A stretch of DNA of 6,820 bases, taken from contig JAATGO010000441.1 of the NCBI GenBank assembly GCA_015654605.1, forward strand, positions 1 through 6,820. The letters are read 5' to 3'. The DNA comes from Betaproteobacteria bacterium (GTDB taxonomy: Bacteria > Pseudomonadota > Gammaproteobacteria > Burkholderiales > Burkholderiaceae). Shown here in pieces: positions 1-6,820 of the stretch. The position numbers were made by a program, and so were the translations under genes. Positions within the stretch are counted from its first letter, which is position 1, and each line of letters opens with the position of its first letter. The notes under the pieces are model-generated. The model had not been told where the DNA came from, searched no databases, and was given only the letters and a program-made list of their open reading frames with translations.

Positions 1-26
1 GGGTTCGATTCCCTTCACCCGCTCCA
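1..26 (+). tRNA. tRNA-Gly, 3' end only (partial)
   Basis: The first 26 bases are the 3' end of a tRNA gene cut by the window edge. Bases 4-10 form a standard T loop (TTCGATT). GGG at 1-3 pairs with CCC at 11-13 in the T stem, whose other two pairs lie outside. Bases 16-22 (CACCCGC) are the 3' acceptor strand, followed by discriminator T23 and an encoded CCA at 24-26. An acceptor helix starting GC and a U discriminator are identity features of bacterial tRNA-Gly, and the segment closely resembles the end of tRNA-Gly(GCC). The anticodon is not visible, so the isotype is inferred. tRNA 3' ends are common integration sites, which matters because AT-rich DNA follows. Confidence 0.85.
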
Positions 27-30
27 ATTC

Positions 31-61
31 AACAATCAATGGGGCGTTGTAAATGATTGTT
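31..61. repeat. Perfect 8-bp inverted repeat just after the tRNA
   Basis: AACAATCA at 31-38 is the exact reverse complement of TGATTGTT at 54-61, with a 15-base loop. It begins five bases after the tRNA CCA end. It could form a hairpin that helps end tRNA transcription, but the stem is AT-rich, the loop is long and no T run follows, so it is not a standard intrinsic terminator. It may be chance. Confidence 0.3.
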
Positions 62-118
62 CAGGTTCAGGAATTTTCCACTCCTTCGAGCCAGAGAAAT
101 CCACCAACTACCATTTTA

Positions 119-141
119 TCCAACAGACGCCGGAGGTTGGA
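119..141. repeat. Small inverted repeat downstream of the acyltransferase gene
   Basis: TCCAAC at 119-124 pairs with GTTGGA at 136-141 around an 11-base loop. It lies 20 bases beyond the stop codon of the minus-strand acyltransferase, where a terminator would be expected. On the minus strand it is followed by TAAAATGG rather than a T run, so it is at best a weak terminator. Confidence 0.2.
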
Positions 142-160
142 ACGTACTTAACAAATTAAC

Positions 161-1315
161 TCAACTCACTGCATCGCTCGGCTCATGCACCCCATCAAAC
201 GTCTTAGCAAAAATGTCCCTTATCCTATCTGATAACCACATACTGAATTTGTCCGCAGTTCTATAAATTACATCTGCACATAACACTGTAATCGCAAATG
301 TTACCACTATAGCAATCGAGGCAGATAAAGTTGAACCAAAAGACTGCGTCAACTTAACATAAGTAATACACCCTATGGATAGAAATACCGGAAGATGAAT
401 GAGGTATAAGGAAAAAGATATTTTGCCAAAGTATTCAAATAATTTTTTAGATAAAAACCGCTTACAAGGTGAGCAAAAAATAACTGCCACCACAATCAAT
501 AAACCGCCCAAGGAATTTAAAAAAATTTGAACTTGGAATGCGGTTCCATCACTATACCCAAACCCGTGTTGAATCGATAGCATTACTCCATGCCACGAAC
601 GCAGAGCTCCAAAAAGAAAACCGATTGGAATTAACAATAATGCAAATGAAGGTAGTTTATTTTTTCGATATCGGAAAAATAAACTACCAAAAAGAAACAT
701 TGAGAAGTGCATCCCGTAAATGCCTAAAAGATATATGAAAACTGTCGCGGCAACAAATACACACATCCAATAAATCTTACTGCGATAAAAAAGCGCAGCA
801 AACCCAAATAAGCCAATACTACCCAAGAATTCTACGTTCATAGTCCACAACACTCCATTATGTGGATTTCCCCCAATAAATGGAGCCATAAACCCAGCAT
901 AAATCGCATGTATAAATGTTAAATTATCCTGTGTTTGAGATGCCAGCCAACCATGCCCACCCATCATGGCAGCTGCCTCATTGCCATGATAGCCGACCAA
1001 CTTTACTAAAGCATAAGTCACAACCATTGACGCAACGATAGGGGGGCTTAAACGGAAGTATCTCTTCGCAGCTCCCACCCCAAGAGCATTACCTCCAATC
1101 TTATCAAATGATCCTACAAGGACAAAACCACTGAGGACAAAGAATATAGCAACAGCTAAGCTGCCACTTGCACACATATAGAATATAGATGCCAAAATTC
1201 CACTTGGAGCATACTTCCCTACAAATGCTGTGATAATAAAAGGCTCCACATGACTCAACATAACCATCAATGCGGCAATACCACGTAAACCATCAAGGTA
1301 ATGTGCTCTCCCCAA
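161..1315 (-). CDS. Membrane acyltransferase, family 3 (OafA/YrhL-like)
   Basis: This is a 384-residue integral membrane acyltransferase of family 3, a usual size for the membrane domain alone. Members typically move acetyl or other acyl groups onto sugars of O-antigen, exopolysaccharide or similar surface molecules. The N-terminal signature YLDGLRG (6-12) leads to the conserved His22. Further family marks are FFVLSGF (58-64), the basic loop KRYFRLSPP (84-92), LWTMNVE (156-162) with its conserved Glu, and FSLYLIHLPV (301-310). Many hydrophobic stretches imply about ten membrane spans; no extra SGNH domain is present. The start is TTG, chosen because AAGGAG lies five bases upstream and an in-frame TAA sits four codons upstream. 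The gene is AT-rich (16 of 60 bases are G or C at 421-480), unlike the genes to the right, which suggests transfer. No sugar-pathway genes are visible beside it, so the substrate is unknown. Confidence 0.9.
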   Translation of the reverse strand: MGRAHYLDGLRGIAALMVMLSHVEPFIITAFVGKYAPSGILASIFYMCASGSLAVAIFFVLSGFVLVGSFDKIGGNALGVGAAKRYFRLSPPIVASMVVTYALVKLVGYHGNEAAAMMGGHGWLASQTQDNLTFIHAIYAGFMAPFIGGNPHNGVLWTMNVEFLGSIGLFGFAALFYRSKIYWMCVFVAATVFIYLLGIYGMHFSMFLFGSLFFRYRKNKLPSFALLLIPIGFLFGALRSWHGVMLSIQHGFGYSDGTAFQVQIFLNSLGGLLIVVAVIFCSPCKRFLSKKLFEYFGKISFSLYLIHLPVFLSIGCITYVKLTQSFGSTLSASIAIVVTFAITVLCADVIYRTADKFSMWLSDRIRDIFAKTFDGVHEPSDAVS

Positions 1316-1320
1316 GACTA

Positions 1321-1326
1321 CTCCTT
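1321..1326 (-). promoter_or_regulatory. Shine-Dalgarno site that fixes a TTG start
   Basis: On the minus strand these bases read AAGGAG and stand five bases (TAGTC) before TTG at 1313-1315. This is the best ribosome binding site in the window. Together with the in-frame TAA at 1325-1327 it makes TTG the only sensible start of the acyltransferase. Confidence 0.75.
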
Positions 1327-1340
1327 ATTAGATCAATCTC

Positions 1341-1369
1341 ATTAAGAAATAAATTAATTGTTTCGCCAA
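1341..1369 (-). promoter_or_regulatory. Candidate sigma-70-like promoter of the acyltransferase
   Basis: On the minus strand TTGGCG (1364-1369) and CTTAAT (1341-1346) are separated by exactly 17 bases. Each matches four of six consensus positions. A transcript would start near 1334 and carry the AAGGAG site in a short leader. Chance matches are frequent in DNA this AT-rich, so this is a position-based guess. Confidence 0.25.
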
Positions 1370-1848
1370 TACTAGTAGCTCGTGACAAAATACAGAAAAC
1401 CAAACTACTGGACAAAATTAGTTGATATGAATTTACTCTCACTACCAAGTGAATTTTGAAAACAGATATTACCATCTAGACTGATCCCAATGTGCATTCT
1501 TGAACGGCTGATTAGGTTGTTAGCTTTAACGTTAACAAAGTTGGTTTCTGGAACCATTTTTATAAATCGATGAGACTACTGCTCATGCCATGTAAGGGGA
1601 ACTAGAAAAGACCTTAATATGAAACTTGCCACTATATAAAAACAAGTCCAGAATACTGTCCGTTGCCTGTATGGGATGAAAACGGACTCGTTACTTTCAT
1701 ATGAGAAAATAAATTCGTAGACGAGCTGAAGTGTAAAATGCGTTTCGCTCTTATAGAGCACGTTACAGCAGTAAGCGTAAATTTCTCCTCCTAGTTCCAC
1801 CCTGCTTTTATCCTGTTGTTGCCATGTTGGCATGCAATTAACCGTTCC
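1370..1848. other. AT-rich stretch without a convincing gene
   Basis: About 480 bases between the acyltransferase promoter region and trmB hold no gene that I can support. Open frames exist on the minus strand at 1576-1833 (85 codons), 1405-1557 (50 codons) and 1293-1475 (60 codons, running into the acyltransferase start). None has a good ribosome binding site or a recognisable motif. GCTCT/AGAGC around TAT at 1747-1759 and TGCCA/TGGCA around TGT at 1820-1832 are small palindromes of unknown meaning. The trmB promoter must lie here but no good match to a consensus stands out. The stretch could be decayed coding DNA left by an insertion, which is inference. Confidence 0.6.
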
Positions 1849-2601
1849 ATGAATGCTTCACTAGTCACCTCCATGCCTGAAAAATCTGCTGAAAACAAAT
1901 CTGGGAAACCTCTTTTTTACGATCCTACAGAACATCGGATTCGTAGTTTTGTGACGCGAGCAGGGCGTCTTTCCATCGCGCAAGCGCGTGCAATCGAGCT
2001 ATTGGGGCCACGTTTCTTGCTACCCTTTGACAAACACCCTCTGCATTTTCAGCAAGTATTTGATCGTGATGCCCCGACCATTCTTGAGATCGGTTTCGGC
2101 ATGGGGGAAACCAGCGCAAAAATCGCAACAGCCATGCCGGAAAAGAATTTTATTGGTGTTGAAGTCCACACCCCTGGAATTGGTAGCCTATTAAAGCTCA
2201 TTGATGAGAAAAATCTGCACAATATGCGCCTCATCCAGCATGATGCTGTAGAAGTATTAACGCACATGATTCCACCTGCATCTCTGGCTGGTGCGCACGT
2301 CTTCTTTCCTGATCCATGGCATAAAGCAAGACACCATAAACGGCGTTTGATTCAGGAACCGTTGGTCAGTTTGCTGGCATCACGTCTGGCTCCTAGAGCC
2401 TATCTGCACTGCGCCACAGACTGGCAGGAATATGCTGAACAGATGTTAGCTGTACTGAGTGCAGAACCAACATTGGAAAATAGCGCAATCGATAACGCGT
2501 ATGCAGAACGTCCGAATTATCGTCCTGTCACAAAATTTGAGAACCGTGGTCTACGCCTCGGTCATGGTGTGTGGGATCTTGTGTTTCGCAAACGCGGCTG
2601 A
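1849..2601 (+). CDS. trmB: tRNA (guanine46-N7)-methyltransferase
   Basis: TrmB uses S-adenosylmethionine to methylate N7 of guanine 46 in the variable loop of many tRNAs, in the cytoplasm. From ATG 1849 the protein has 250 residues, near the family norm. The Rossmann fold shows the SAM loop EIGFGMGE (80-87), the acidic strand end FIGVEVH (101-107), the family motif FFPDPWHK (152-159) followed by basic RHHKRR (161-166), TDW (190-192), and the C-terminal [10 protein letters not shown] (225-234) for tRNA recognition. The start is uncertain: no Shine-Dalgarno site precedes ATG 1849 or the in-frame ATG 1873, and the frame opens at TTG 1816. The first 30 or so residues are polar and variable in this family, so they do not decide it. 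The gene stands alone on its strand and converges on recQ. The identification itself is secure. Confidence 0.95.
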   Translation: MNASLVTSMPEKSAENKSGKPLFYDPTEHRIRSFVTRAGRLSIAQARAIELLGPRFLLPFDKHPLHFQQVFDRDAPTILEIGFGMGETSAKIATAMPEKNFIGVEVHTPGIGSLLKLIDEKNLHNMRLIQHDAVEVLTHMIPPASLAGAHVFFPDPWHKARHHKRRLIQEPLVSLLASRLAPRAYLHCATDWQEYAEQMLAVLSAEPTLENSAIDNAYAERPNYRPVTKFENRGLRLGHGVWDLVFRKRG

Positions 2602-2634
2602 TGCTTCACCACTTTCCACTCAATGGTATTGTTG

Positions 2635-2656
2635 CGATTATTTTGCTCGATTATTT
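2635..2656. repeat. Short direct repeat between trmB and recQ
   Basis: CGATTATTT occurs at 2635-2643 and again at 2648-2656. It lies in the 68-base gap where trmB and recQ converge. The gap has no clear stem followed by a T run, so no intrinsic terminator can be named for either gene. The repeat is short and may be chance. Confidence 0.3.
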
Positions 2657-2669
2657 ACAGCCTGCGATG

Positions 2670-4499
2670 CTATGAGTGCTCTATCATCAATGCGATGATG
2701 TCGGCACCATAAGTTTCCAGCTTCTTTTCTCCCACTCCGGCAACACCACGTAAATCTTCTTGAGAACGTGGTTTGATTTTGGCTATCTCCCGCATGGTGC
2801 TGTCATGAAAAATGACATAGGCCGGCACGTTATGCTTACGTGCCGTTTCCATACGCCACCACCGCAATTTGTCGAATAGTACCTGCTCCATGCTGGTAAG
2901 TCCTGCTTCGGCGTAATCATTCTTTTGAGAAGTTGTACGCCGTTGTTTCACCGGTTTTTGATATTGGCGTAACTGCACTTGCTGTTCGCCTCGCAATACT
3001 GGGCGTGCAGCATCTGTCAATTTCAATGCACTATAAGATTCATGATCAACCTGAAGTAATCCGAGAGCAATCGTTTGCCTTAATATTGCTCGCCACTCCG
3101 CTTCACTATGCGCACTGCCAATACCAAACGTGGAGAGTTGTTCATGTCGCCACTGCTTGATTCTATCGCCTTCTATTCCGCGCAGAACATCCAGCACGTG
3201 GCCAGGAGCAAAACGTTGGCCTACCCGGTATACCGTCGACAATAATTTTTGCACCATGATCGTTGCATTGAAAGATACAGGTGGCGTTAAACAAATATCG
3301 CAGTTACCACAGGGATTGGCCTGTTGACCGAAATATTCCAACAACCGAACGCGGCGACAGTGTAATGTCTCACACAGCCCCAGCATGGCGTCGAGCTTGA
3401 TGCCTTGTACCTGTTTGAAGGTGTCGTCAGCTTCCGATTCGGCAATCATGCGCCGTTGTTGCACCACGTCTTGCAAACCATATGCCATCCATGCATTAGC
3501 CGGTGCACCATCGCGGCCAGCACGTCCAGTCTCCTGATAATAACCCTCTATACTTTTTGGCAAATCCAGATGGGCGACAAAACGCACGTCTGGCTTATCG
3601 ATGCCCATACCAAAAGCAATAGTGGCGACCATGACTATCTTGTCTTCTCTTAAAAAACGTGCCTGGTGGGCAGTACGCTTGGCGTATTCCATCCCTGCAT
3701 GGTAAGGCAATGCCTCAATGCCATTCTGCTGTAAAAACCCAGCAATTTCTTCTACCTTCTTACGTGACAGACAATACACAATGCCAGCATCATCGGCATG
3801 CTCACTCTCGATAAAGTTCAGTAGCTGTTGCCGTCCATTGGCTTTTTCTACAATCTGATAACGAATATTCGGACGATCAAATGACGAAACGAACTGGCGT
3901 GCCTGTTCCAATTGGAGACGTAGTGCGATTTCTTCTCGTGTTTGCTGATCTGCCGTGGCGGTCAGGGCAATCCTTGGCACGGTAGGAAATCGTTCATGCA
4001 AGACAGAAAGCTTGATATACTCAGGGCGAAAATCGTGCCCCCATTGCGATACACAGTGGGCTTCATCAATCGCAAACAAGGCAATACACGTCGTTTGCAA
4101 CAGATCAAGGCAACGTGGAGTCATTAATCGTTCTGGTGCGACGTACAGCAAATCGAGATCTCCAGCACGCACACGTCGCTCAATTTTTTGTGCTTCATCA
4201 AATGTTTGAGTGGAATTGAGAAAAGCAGCTCGTACCCCGACCTCAGCCAGAGCATCAACCTGATCCTGCATCAATGCAATCAAGGGGGATATCACCACAC
4301 CCATCCCCTCTCTAACCAACGCGGGAATTTGATAACAGAGTGATTTTCCTGCTCCCGTAGGCATCAATACCAAGGCATCTCCACCTTGTATCACATGATG
4401 TACAACATCTGCTTGCAATCCACGAAATGAAGCATAGCCAAATACAGACTCGAGTATTTGCAGCGCCTTGCTTTCTTGTCGGTGTTCAACCATTGTCAT
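2670..4499 (-). CDS. recQ: ATP-dependent DNA helicase RecQ
   Basis: RecQ is a 3'-to-5' superfamily 2 helicase that unwinds forked and recombination DNA in RecF-pathway repair. The 609-residue protein matches the size of E. coli RecQ and has the full layout. The first helicase lobe has PTGAGKS (47-53), DEAH (145-148) and TAT (180-182). The second has [11 protein letters not shown] (296-306) and the arginine-finger motif [10 protein letters not shown] (322-331). The zinc site follows with Cys381, Cys397, Cys400 and Cys403. A winged-helix region runs to about 515, and a C-terminal HRDC domain spans about 533-605 and ends [14 protein letters not shown]. The start is ATG 4497-4499; a weak GGA lies eight bases upstream, and a second ATG two codons on is an alternative. 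uppP lies 78 bases upstream in the same direction, so one transcript is plausible. No key residue is missing. Confidence 0.97.
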   Translation of the reverse strand: MTMVEHRQESKALQILESVFGYASFRGLQADVVHHVIQGGDALVLMPTGAGKSLCYQIPALVREGMGVVISPLIALMQDQVDALAEVGVRAAFLNSTQTFDEAQKIERRVRAGDLDLLYVAPERLMTPRCLDLLQTTCIALFAIDEAHCVSQWGHDFRPEYIKLSVLHERFPTVPRIALTATADQQTREEIALRLQLEQARQFVSSFDRPNIRYQIVEKANGRQQLLNFIESEHADDAGIVYCLSRKKVEEIAGFLQQNGIEALPYHAGMEYAKRTAHQARFLREDKIVMVATIAFGMGIDKPDVRFVAHLDLPKSIEGYYQETGRAGRDGAPANAWMAYGLQDVVQQRRMIAESEADDTFKQVQGIKLDAMLGLCETLHCRRVRLLEYFGQQANPCGNCDICLTPPVSFNATIMVQKLLSTVYRVGQRFAPGHVLDVLRGIEGDRIKQWRHEQLSTFGIGSAHSEAEWRAILRQTIALGLLQVDHESYSALKLTDAARPVLRGEQQVQLRQYQKPVKQRRTTSQKNDYAEAGLTSMEQVLFDKLRWWRMETARKHNVPAYVIFHDSTMREIAKIKPRSQEDLRGVAGVGEKKLETYGADIIALMIEHS

Positions 4500-4577
4500 A
4501 ACAACTATCCATGCCTATTTTCTGTTGCCAAATACATCCACTGTCAACCAAGCTGGATCCAATACTCCATGAAATGA

Positions 4578-5423
4578 TTATGCATTCCACGCTACCACGC
4601 CTGTATAGGCTGTTGCCAGAACAATCAAGCCAAACACAATACGGTACCATGCAAAGACTTTGAAGTCATGGGAACTGATGTAACGCAATAACCACCGCAC
4701 ACACAGAAATGCCGAAATAAACGCCGCGATCGTACCAATCGTAAATAAAGGCACGTCAGTTGCATTCAATGCAGCACGCTCTTTGTACAATGAGTAAATG
4801 GTTGCTGCAAACAGAGTGGGAATCGCCAGAAAAAAAGAAAACTCTGTTGCCGCTTGACGAGATAAGCCAAACAACATACCTCCGATAATCGTCGCTCCCG
4901 AGCGACTGGTTCCGGGAATCAATGCGAACGCCTGTGCACAACCGACCTTCAACGCATCCAATGGCGTCATATCATCCACTGAATCGATACGTGAGAAATG
5001 AGTATGTGCTTGCCGACGTTCTACCAATAGAATCAGCAAACCACCAACAATGAACGCAGCGGCCACTGGAATCGGAGCAAACAATATCGCTTTGATGGAC
5101 TTGTTCAAAAAATAGCCCAGTACAGCAGCGGGAATAAAAGCAATGATCAAATTGATGACCAACCGTTGTGCTTGGCGATCACGGGTGATGCCACACAACA
5201 CCATGGCAATACGACGCCGGTACTCCCAACATACAGCAACAATCGCCCCTGCTTGAATCACAATCTCAAAAGCATCCACTTTTTCTTTTGTAAAAGTTGG
5301 CCCCACAAAATGCAGTAGATTGCCAGCAAGAATCAAATGTCCTGTTGAAGAAATCGGCAGAAATTCTGTCAGTCCTTCAACAATGCCCATGATGAGGGCT
5401 TTTATAGCAAGAACGATATCCAT
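4578..5423 (-). CDS. uppP: Undecaprenyl-diphosphatase UppP (BacA)
   Basis: UppP is an inner-membrane phosphatase that turns undecaprenyl diphosphate into undecaprenyl phosphate, recycling the lipid carrier for peptidoglycan and other envelope polymers. Raising its level is known to give bacitracin resistance. The 281-residue protein has both signatures. [14 protein letters not shown] (16-29) contains the acidic Glu16/Glu20 pair and His29. PGTSRSG (160-166) contains the catalytic-site Arg164. Several hydrophobic segments (for example 84-104, 119-134 and 258-278) fit the multi-span fold. The start ATG 5421-5423 fits the family N-terminus, but no Shine-Dalgarno site precedes it; the leader is almost pure A and T. 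The gene points away from the ArsC-type gene and lies just upstream of recQ. Confidence 0.97.
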   Translation of the reverse strand: MDIVLAIKALIMGIVEGLTEFLPISSTGHLILAGNLLHFVGPTFTKEKVDAFEIVIQAGAIVAVCWEYRRRIAMVLCGITRDRQAQRLVINLIIAFIPAAVLGYFLNKSIKAILFAPIPVAAAFIVGGLLILLVERRQAHTHFSRIDSVDDMTPLDALKVGCAQAFALIPGTSRSGATIIGGMLFGLSRQAATEFSFFLAIPTLFAATIYSLYKERAALNATDVPLFTIGTIAAFISAFLCVRWLLRYISSHDFKVFAWYRIVFGLIVLATAYTGVVAWNA

Positions 5424-5643
5424 GCGAAAAAAAATATAAAATAAAGAATAGGGTGATAACCAGCGAAAGCAGAATTATCGCAGTAAATATCGAGGAAATC
5501 TTGATAATATAGTTCAATGTTTCATTGCCTGCCCCAGATAACAAACTCTATTTCGTACTACATTGCCATTTCCACTATATAACCATGTTACATTTTACTG
5601 GCTCGACGGTTAATATGACTATTTTTCCACATTTACAGAAATA
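5424..5643. promoter_or_regulatory. Divergent spacer with the uppP and arsC-like promoters
   Basis: These 220 bases separate two divergent genes, so both promoters should lie here. The uppP side begins with an A/T tract (5428-5446, rich in A on the + strand). ATTATC at 5474-5479 and GATAAT at 5503-5508 form a 6-bp inverted repeat 23 bases apart, and GATAAC recurs at 5455-5460. No pair of -35 and -10 boxes is good enough to name, and there is no clear Shine-Dalgarno site before either gene. The regulatory role rests on position alone. Confidence 0.45.
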
Positions 5644-6018
5644 ATGATGCTGACTGTCACCATCTATCACAATCCTCAATGCAGTACTTCGCGTAATGTA
5701 CTAGCGCTCATCCGCCAAGCGGGATTTGAACCTGAAATCATCGAGTATTTGAAAACACCTCCTGACCAGACAACCTTGCGGCAGTTGATTGCTGCAATGC
5801 AGGTGCCAGTGCGGGATATCATTCGACGGCGAGGTACACCTTATGACGAATTAAATCTCGATGATCCCAGCTGGACAGATGACAAACTCATCGAGTTAAT
5901 GACACAGCAACCGATATTAATCAATCGTCCGATTGTTATTACTCCCTTGGGCGCACGCCTGTGCCGACCGGTAGAAACAGTGCTAGAACTGCTGCCGGTA
6001 CGTGGTAAGCCATCCTGA
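5644..6018 (+). CDS. arsC: ArsC-family arsenate reductase (glutaredoxin type)
   Basis: The 124-residue protein belongs to the thioredoxin-fold ArsC family, whose founding members reduce arsenate to arsenite with glutaredoxin in the cytoplasm. The active-site segment HNPQCSTSRN (9-18) carries catalytic Cys13. Arginines corresponding to the three that bind arsenate in plasmid R773 ArsC (60, 94, 107) appear as Arg61, Arg95 in the segment ILINRPIVITPLG, and Arg108 in RLCRP. It is shorter than the 141-residue R773 enzyme because the C-terminal tail is missing, as in many chromosomal homologues. Two ATG codons stand in tandem (5644 and 5647), with no clear ribosome binding site. No arsR, arsB or other arsenic gene is visible, so the role in arsenic resistance is inferred from residues, not context. 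Confidence 0.88.
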   Translation: MMLTVTIYHNPQCSTSRNVLALIRQAGFEPEIIEYLKTPPDQTTLRQLIAAMQVPVRDIIRRRGTPYDELNLDDPSWTDDKLIELMTQQPILINRPIVITPLGARLCRPVETVLELLPVRGKPS

Positions 6019-6106
6019 TAGAAACTGTCCCACCTGATCAATCGCTACTCTACGAAACGATGAAAATGACGATGCATCATTGAAGTAGGATGTGTCTGAC
6101 AACACA

Positions 6107-6137
6107 ATCCCAGCGCCACTACCGGGATGGCTGGGAT
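6107..6137. repeat. Imperfect hairpin between convergent genes
   Basis: The left arm 6107-6118 (ATCCCAGC, bulged G6115, CCA) pairs with TGGCTGGGAT at 6128-6137: ten pairs with one bulge around a nine-base loop. It sits between the ArsC-type gene and the ABC ATPase gene, which converge, so it could slow or end transcription from either side. No T run follows on either strand, so it does not meet the standard for an intrinsic terminator. A smaller TGTGT/ACACA repeat lies just left at 6091-6106. Confidence 0.4.
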
Positions 6138-6176
6138 CATGTAGAGATGAAATAAAGGAAGAAAAAAAGCAAAGAA

Positions 6177-6820
6177 TTATGCCGAGGCATGCTCCGCGCG
6201 CAGCAGCGACAAAAGATGTCGTTTGTAGTCATTGAATTGTTGACTGGTTGGATCACGTGGACGGGGCAAATCAATTTCGATCAACTCTCGGATACGGCCA
6301 GGACGTGCAGACATGACCGCCACATGCGTACCGAGCGCCAGTGATTCATCAATACCGTGCGTCACAAAAACAATTGTGCTATTACTCGCTTGCCAAATAC
6401 GTACCAGTTCTGCATGCATATCCATCTTGGTCTGCTCATCAAGCGCCCCAAATGGTTCATCCATCAGAATCACTTCTGGATTCATCAATAAAGCGCGTGC
6501 AATGCCCACGCGCTGATTCATCCCTCCCGACAACTCACTCGGGAAATAATTTTCAAAACCTGTCAGGCCAACCATATCAATATAGGGTTGCGCAGCATGT
6601 CGTCGCCCTGCTTTATCGCCACCTCGCAATTTCAGGTGAAAAGCGACGTTTTCCCATACCGGTAACCAAGGCATCAGTGTTGCCTGCTGAAATACCATAC
6701 CACGATCAGCACCGGGCTTAGTCACAACAGAACCACCAACATTCACCGTGCCAGTAGTAGGTTTATCGAAACCAGCAATCATGTTCAGCAACGTCGATTT
6801 ACCACATCCACTTGGCCCCA
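6177..6820 (-). CDS. ABC transporter ATPase, nitrate/sulfonate/taurine type (partial)
   Basis: This is the ATP-hydrolysing subunit of an ABC importer of the NrtD/SsuB/TauB family, which would act at the inner face of the membrane with a permease and a periplasmic binding protein. The reading frame is open to the right edge, so the N-terminus is missing; 213 residues are visible and about 40 are probably absent. Counting from the first full codon, the motifs are Walker [10 protein letters not shown] (1-9), Q-loop Gln44 in MVFQQ, signature LSGGM (96-100), Walker B VILMDEP (116-122) with Glu121, GALD (124-127) and H-loop His144. The tail SARPGRI (160-166) followed by an acidic and DLPRPRD stretch is typical of the nitrate/sulfonate/taurine group. 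The ATG at 6780-6782 is internal, not the start. Sequence of this subunit does not tell the substrate; partner genes would lie beyond the edge. It converges on the ArsC-type gene. Confidence 0.93.
   Translation of the reverse strand, partial: GPSGCGKSTLLNMIAGFDKPTTGTVNVGGSVVTKPGADRGMVFQQATLMPWLPVWENVAFHLKLRGGDKAGRRHAAQPYIDMVGLTGFENYFPSELSGGMNQRVGIARALLMNPEVILMDEPFGALDEQTKMDMHAELVRIWQASNSTIVFVTHGIDESLALGTHVAVMSARPGRIRELIEIDLPRPRDPTSQQFNDYKRHLLSLLRAEHASA

Noticed and set aside
1..26. Second copy of the tRNA end as an attachment repeat
   Set aside because: I looked for the T loop and CCCGCTCCA end elsewhere in the window and did not find it, so no att pair can be called.
57..266. 69-codon plus-strand frame after the tRNA
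   Set aside because: It runs antisense into the end of the acyltransferase, has no ribosome binding site and looks like a shadow frame.
1293..1475. 60-codon minus-strand frame overlapping the acyltransferase start
   Set aside because: It overlaps the well-supported TTG start and its Shine-Dalgarno site in another frame and shows no motif.
1405..1557. 50-codon minus-strand open frame from an ATG
   Set aside because: Only A/T-rich sequence precedes the ATG and no family is recognisable. An open frame of this length is expected by chance.
1576..1833. 85-codon minus-strand open frame
   Set aside because: It has no ribosome binding site at a proper distance and no recognisable motif. The AGGAGG it contains is inside the frame and not followed by a start codon.
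6341..6721. 126-codon plus-strand open frame
   Set aside because: It lies wholly antisense to the ABC ATPase gene, whose motifs are complete, and encodes no recognisable domain.
1..6820. A novel defence, mobile or other multi-gene system
   Set aside because: Apart from the acyltransferase area, all genes are well-known single-function families with intact motifs. There is no repeat array, nuclease cluster, transposase, integrase or reverse transcriptase.

Overview
The window looks like an ordinary chromosomal segment of a Gram-negative proteobacterium of moderate GC content. The set of a chromosomal glutaredoxin-type ArsC homologue, a full RecQ with HRDC domain, UppP, TrmB and a NitT/TauT-type ABC ATPase, plus overall composition, suggests a betaproteobacterium, possibly Nitrosomonas-like. 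That placement is recognition and inference; no ribosomal RNA or taxonomic marker is present.

Left part (1-1848): the window opens inside a tRNA, of which only the 3' half of the T arm, the acceptor strand and CCA remain. The sequence fits tRNA-Gly. About 130 bases downstream, on the opposite strand, lies a membrane acyltransferase (family 3, OafA-like). It is read from a TTG codon behind a strong Shine-Dalgarno site and is clearly richer in A+T than the genes to its right. About 520 bases of AT-rich DNA without a convincing gene follow. A tRNA 3' end next to AT-rich accessory DNA resembles the edge of a transferred block, but I found no integrase and no second copy of the tRNA end.

Middle part (1849-5423): trmB (tRNA m7G46 methyltransferase, + strand) converges on recQ (DNA helicase, - strand). 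Behind recQ lies uppP (undecaprenyl-pyrophosphate phosphatase, - strand). uppP and recQ are 78 bases apart in the same direction and may be co-transcribed, uppP first. These are housekeeping genes with complete family motifs.

Right part (5424-6820): a 220-base divergent spacer separates uppP from a small ArsC-family reductase gene (+ strand). That gene converges on the 3' end of an ABC transporter ATPase gene (- strand) of the nitrate/sulfonate/taurine type, which runs off the right edge. The convergent spacer holds an imperfect 10-bp hairpin.

The genes do not form one pathway. UppP (lipid carrier recycling) and the acyltransferase (often a modifier of surface polysaccharide) both touch the cell envelope, but they lie apart and nothing shows that they are linked. 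I see no CRISPR array, intact mobile element, toxin-antitoxin pair, defence system or recognisable new system. The accessory-looking left end is the only part that departs from routine chromosome.
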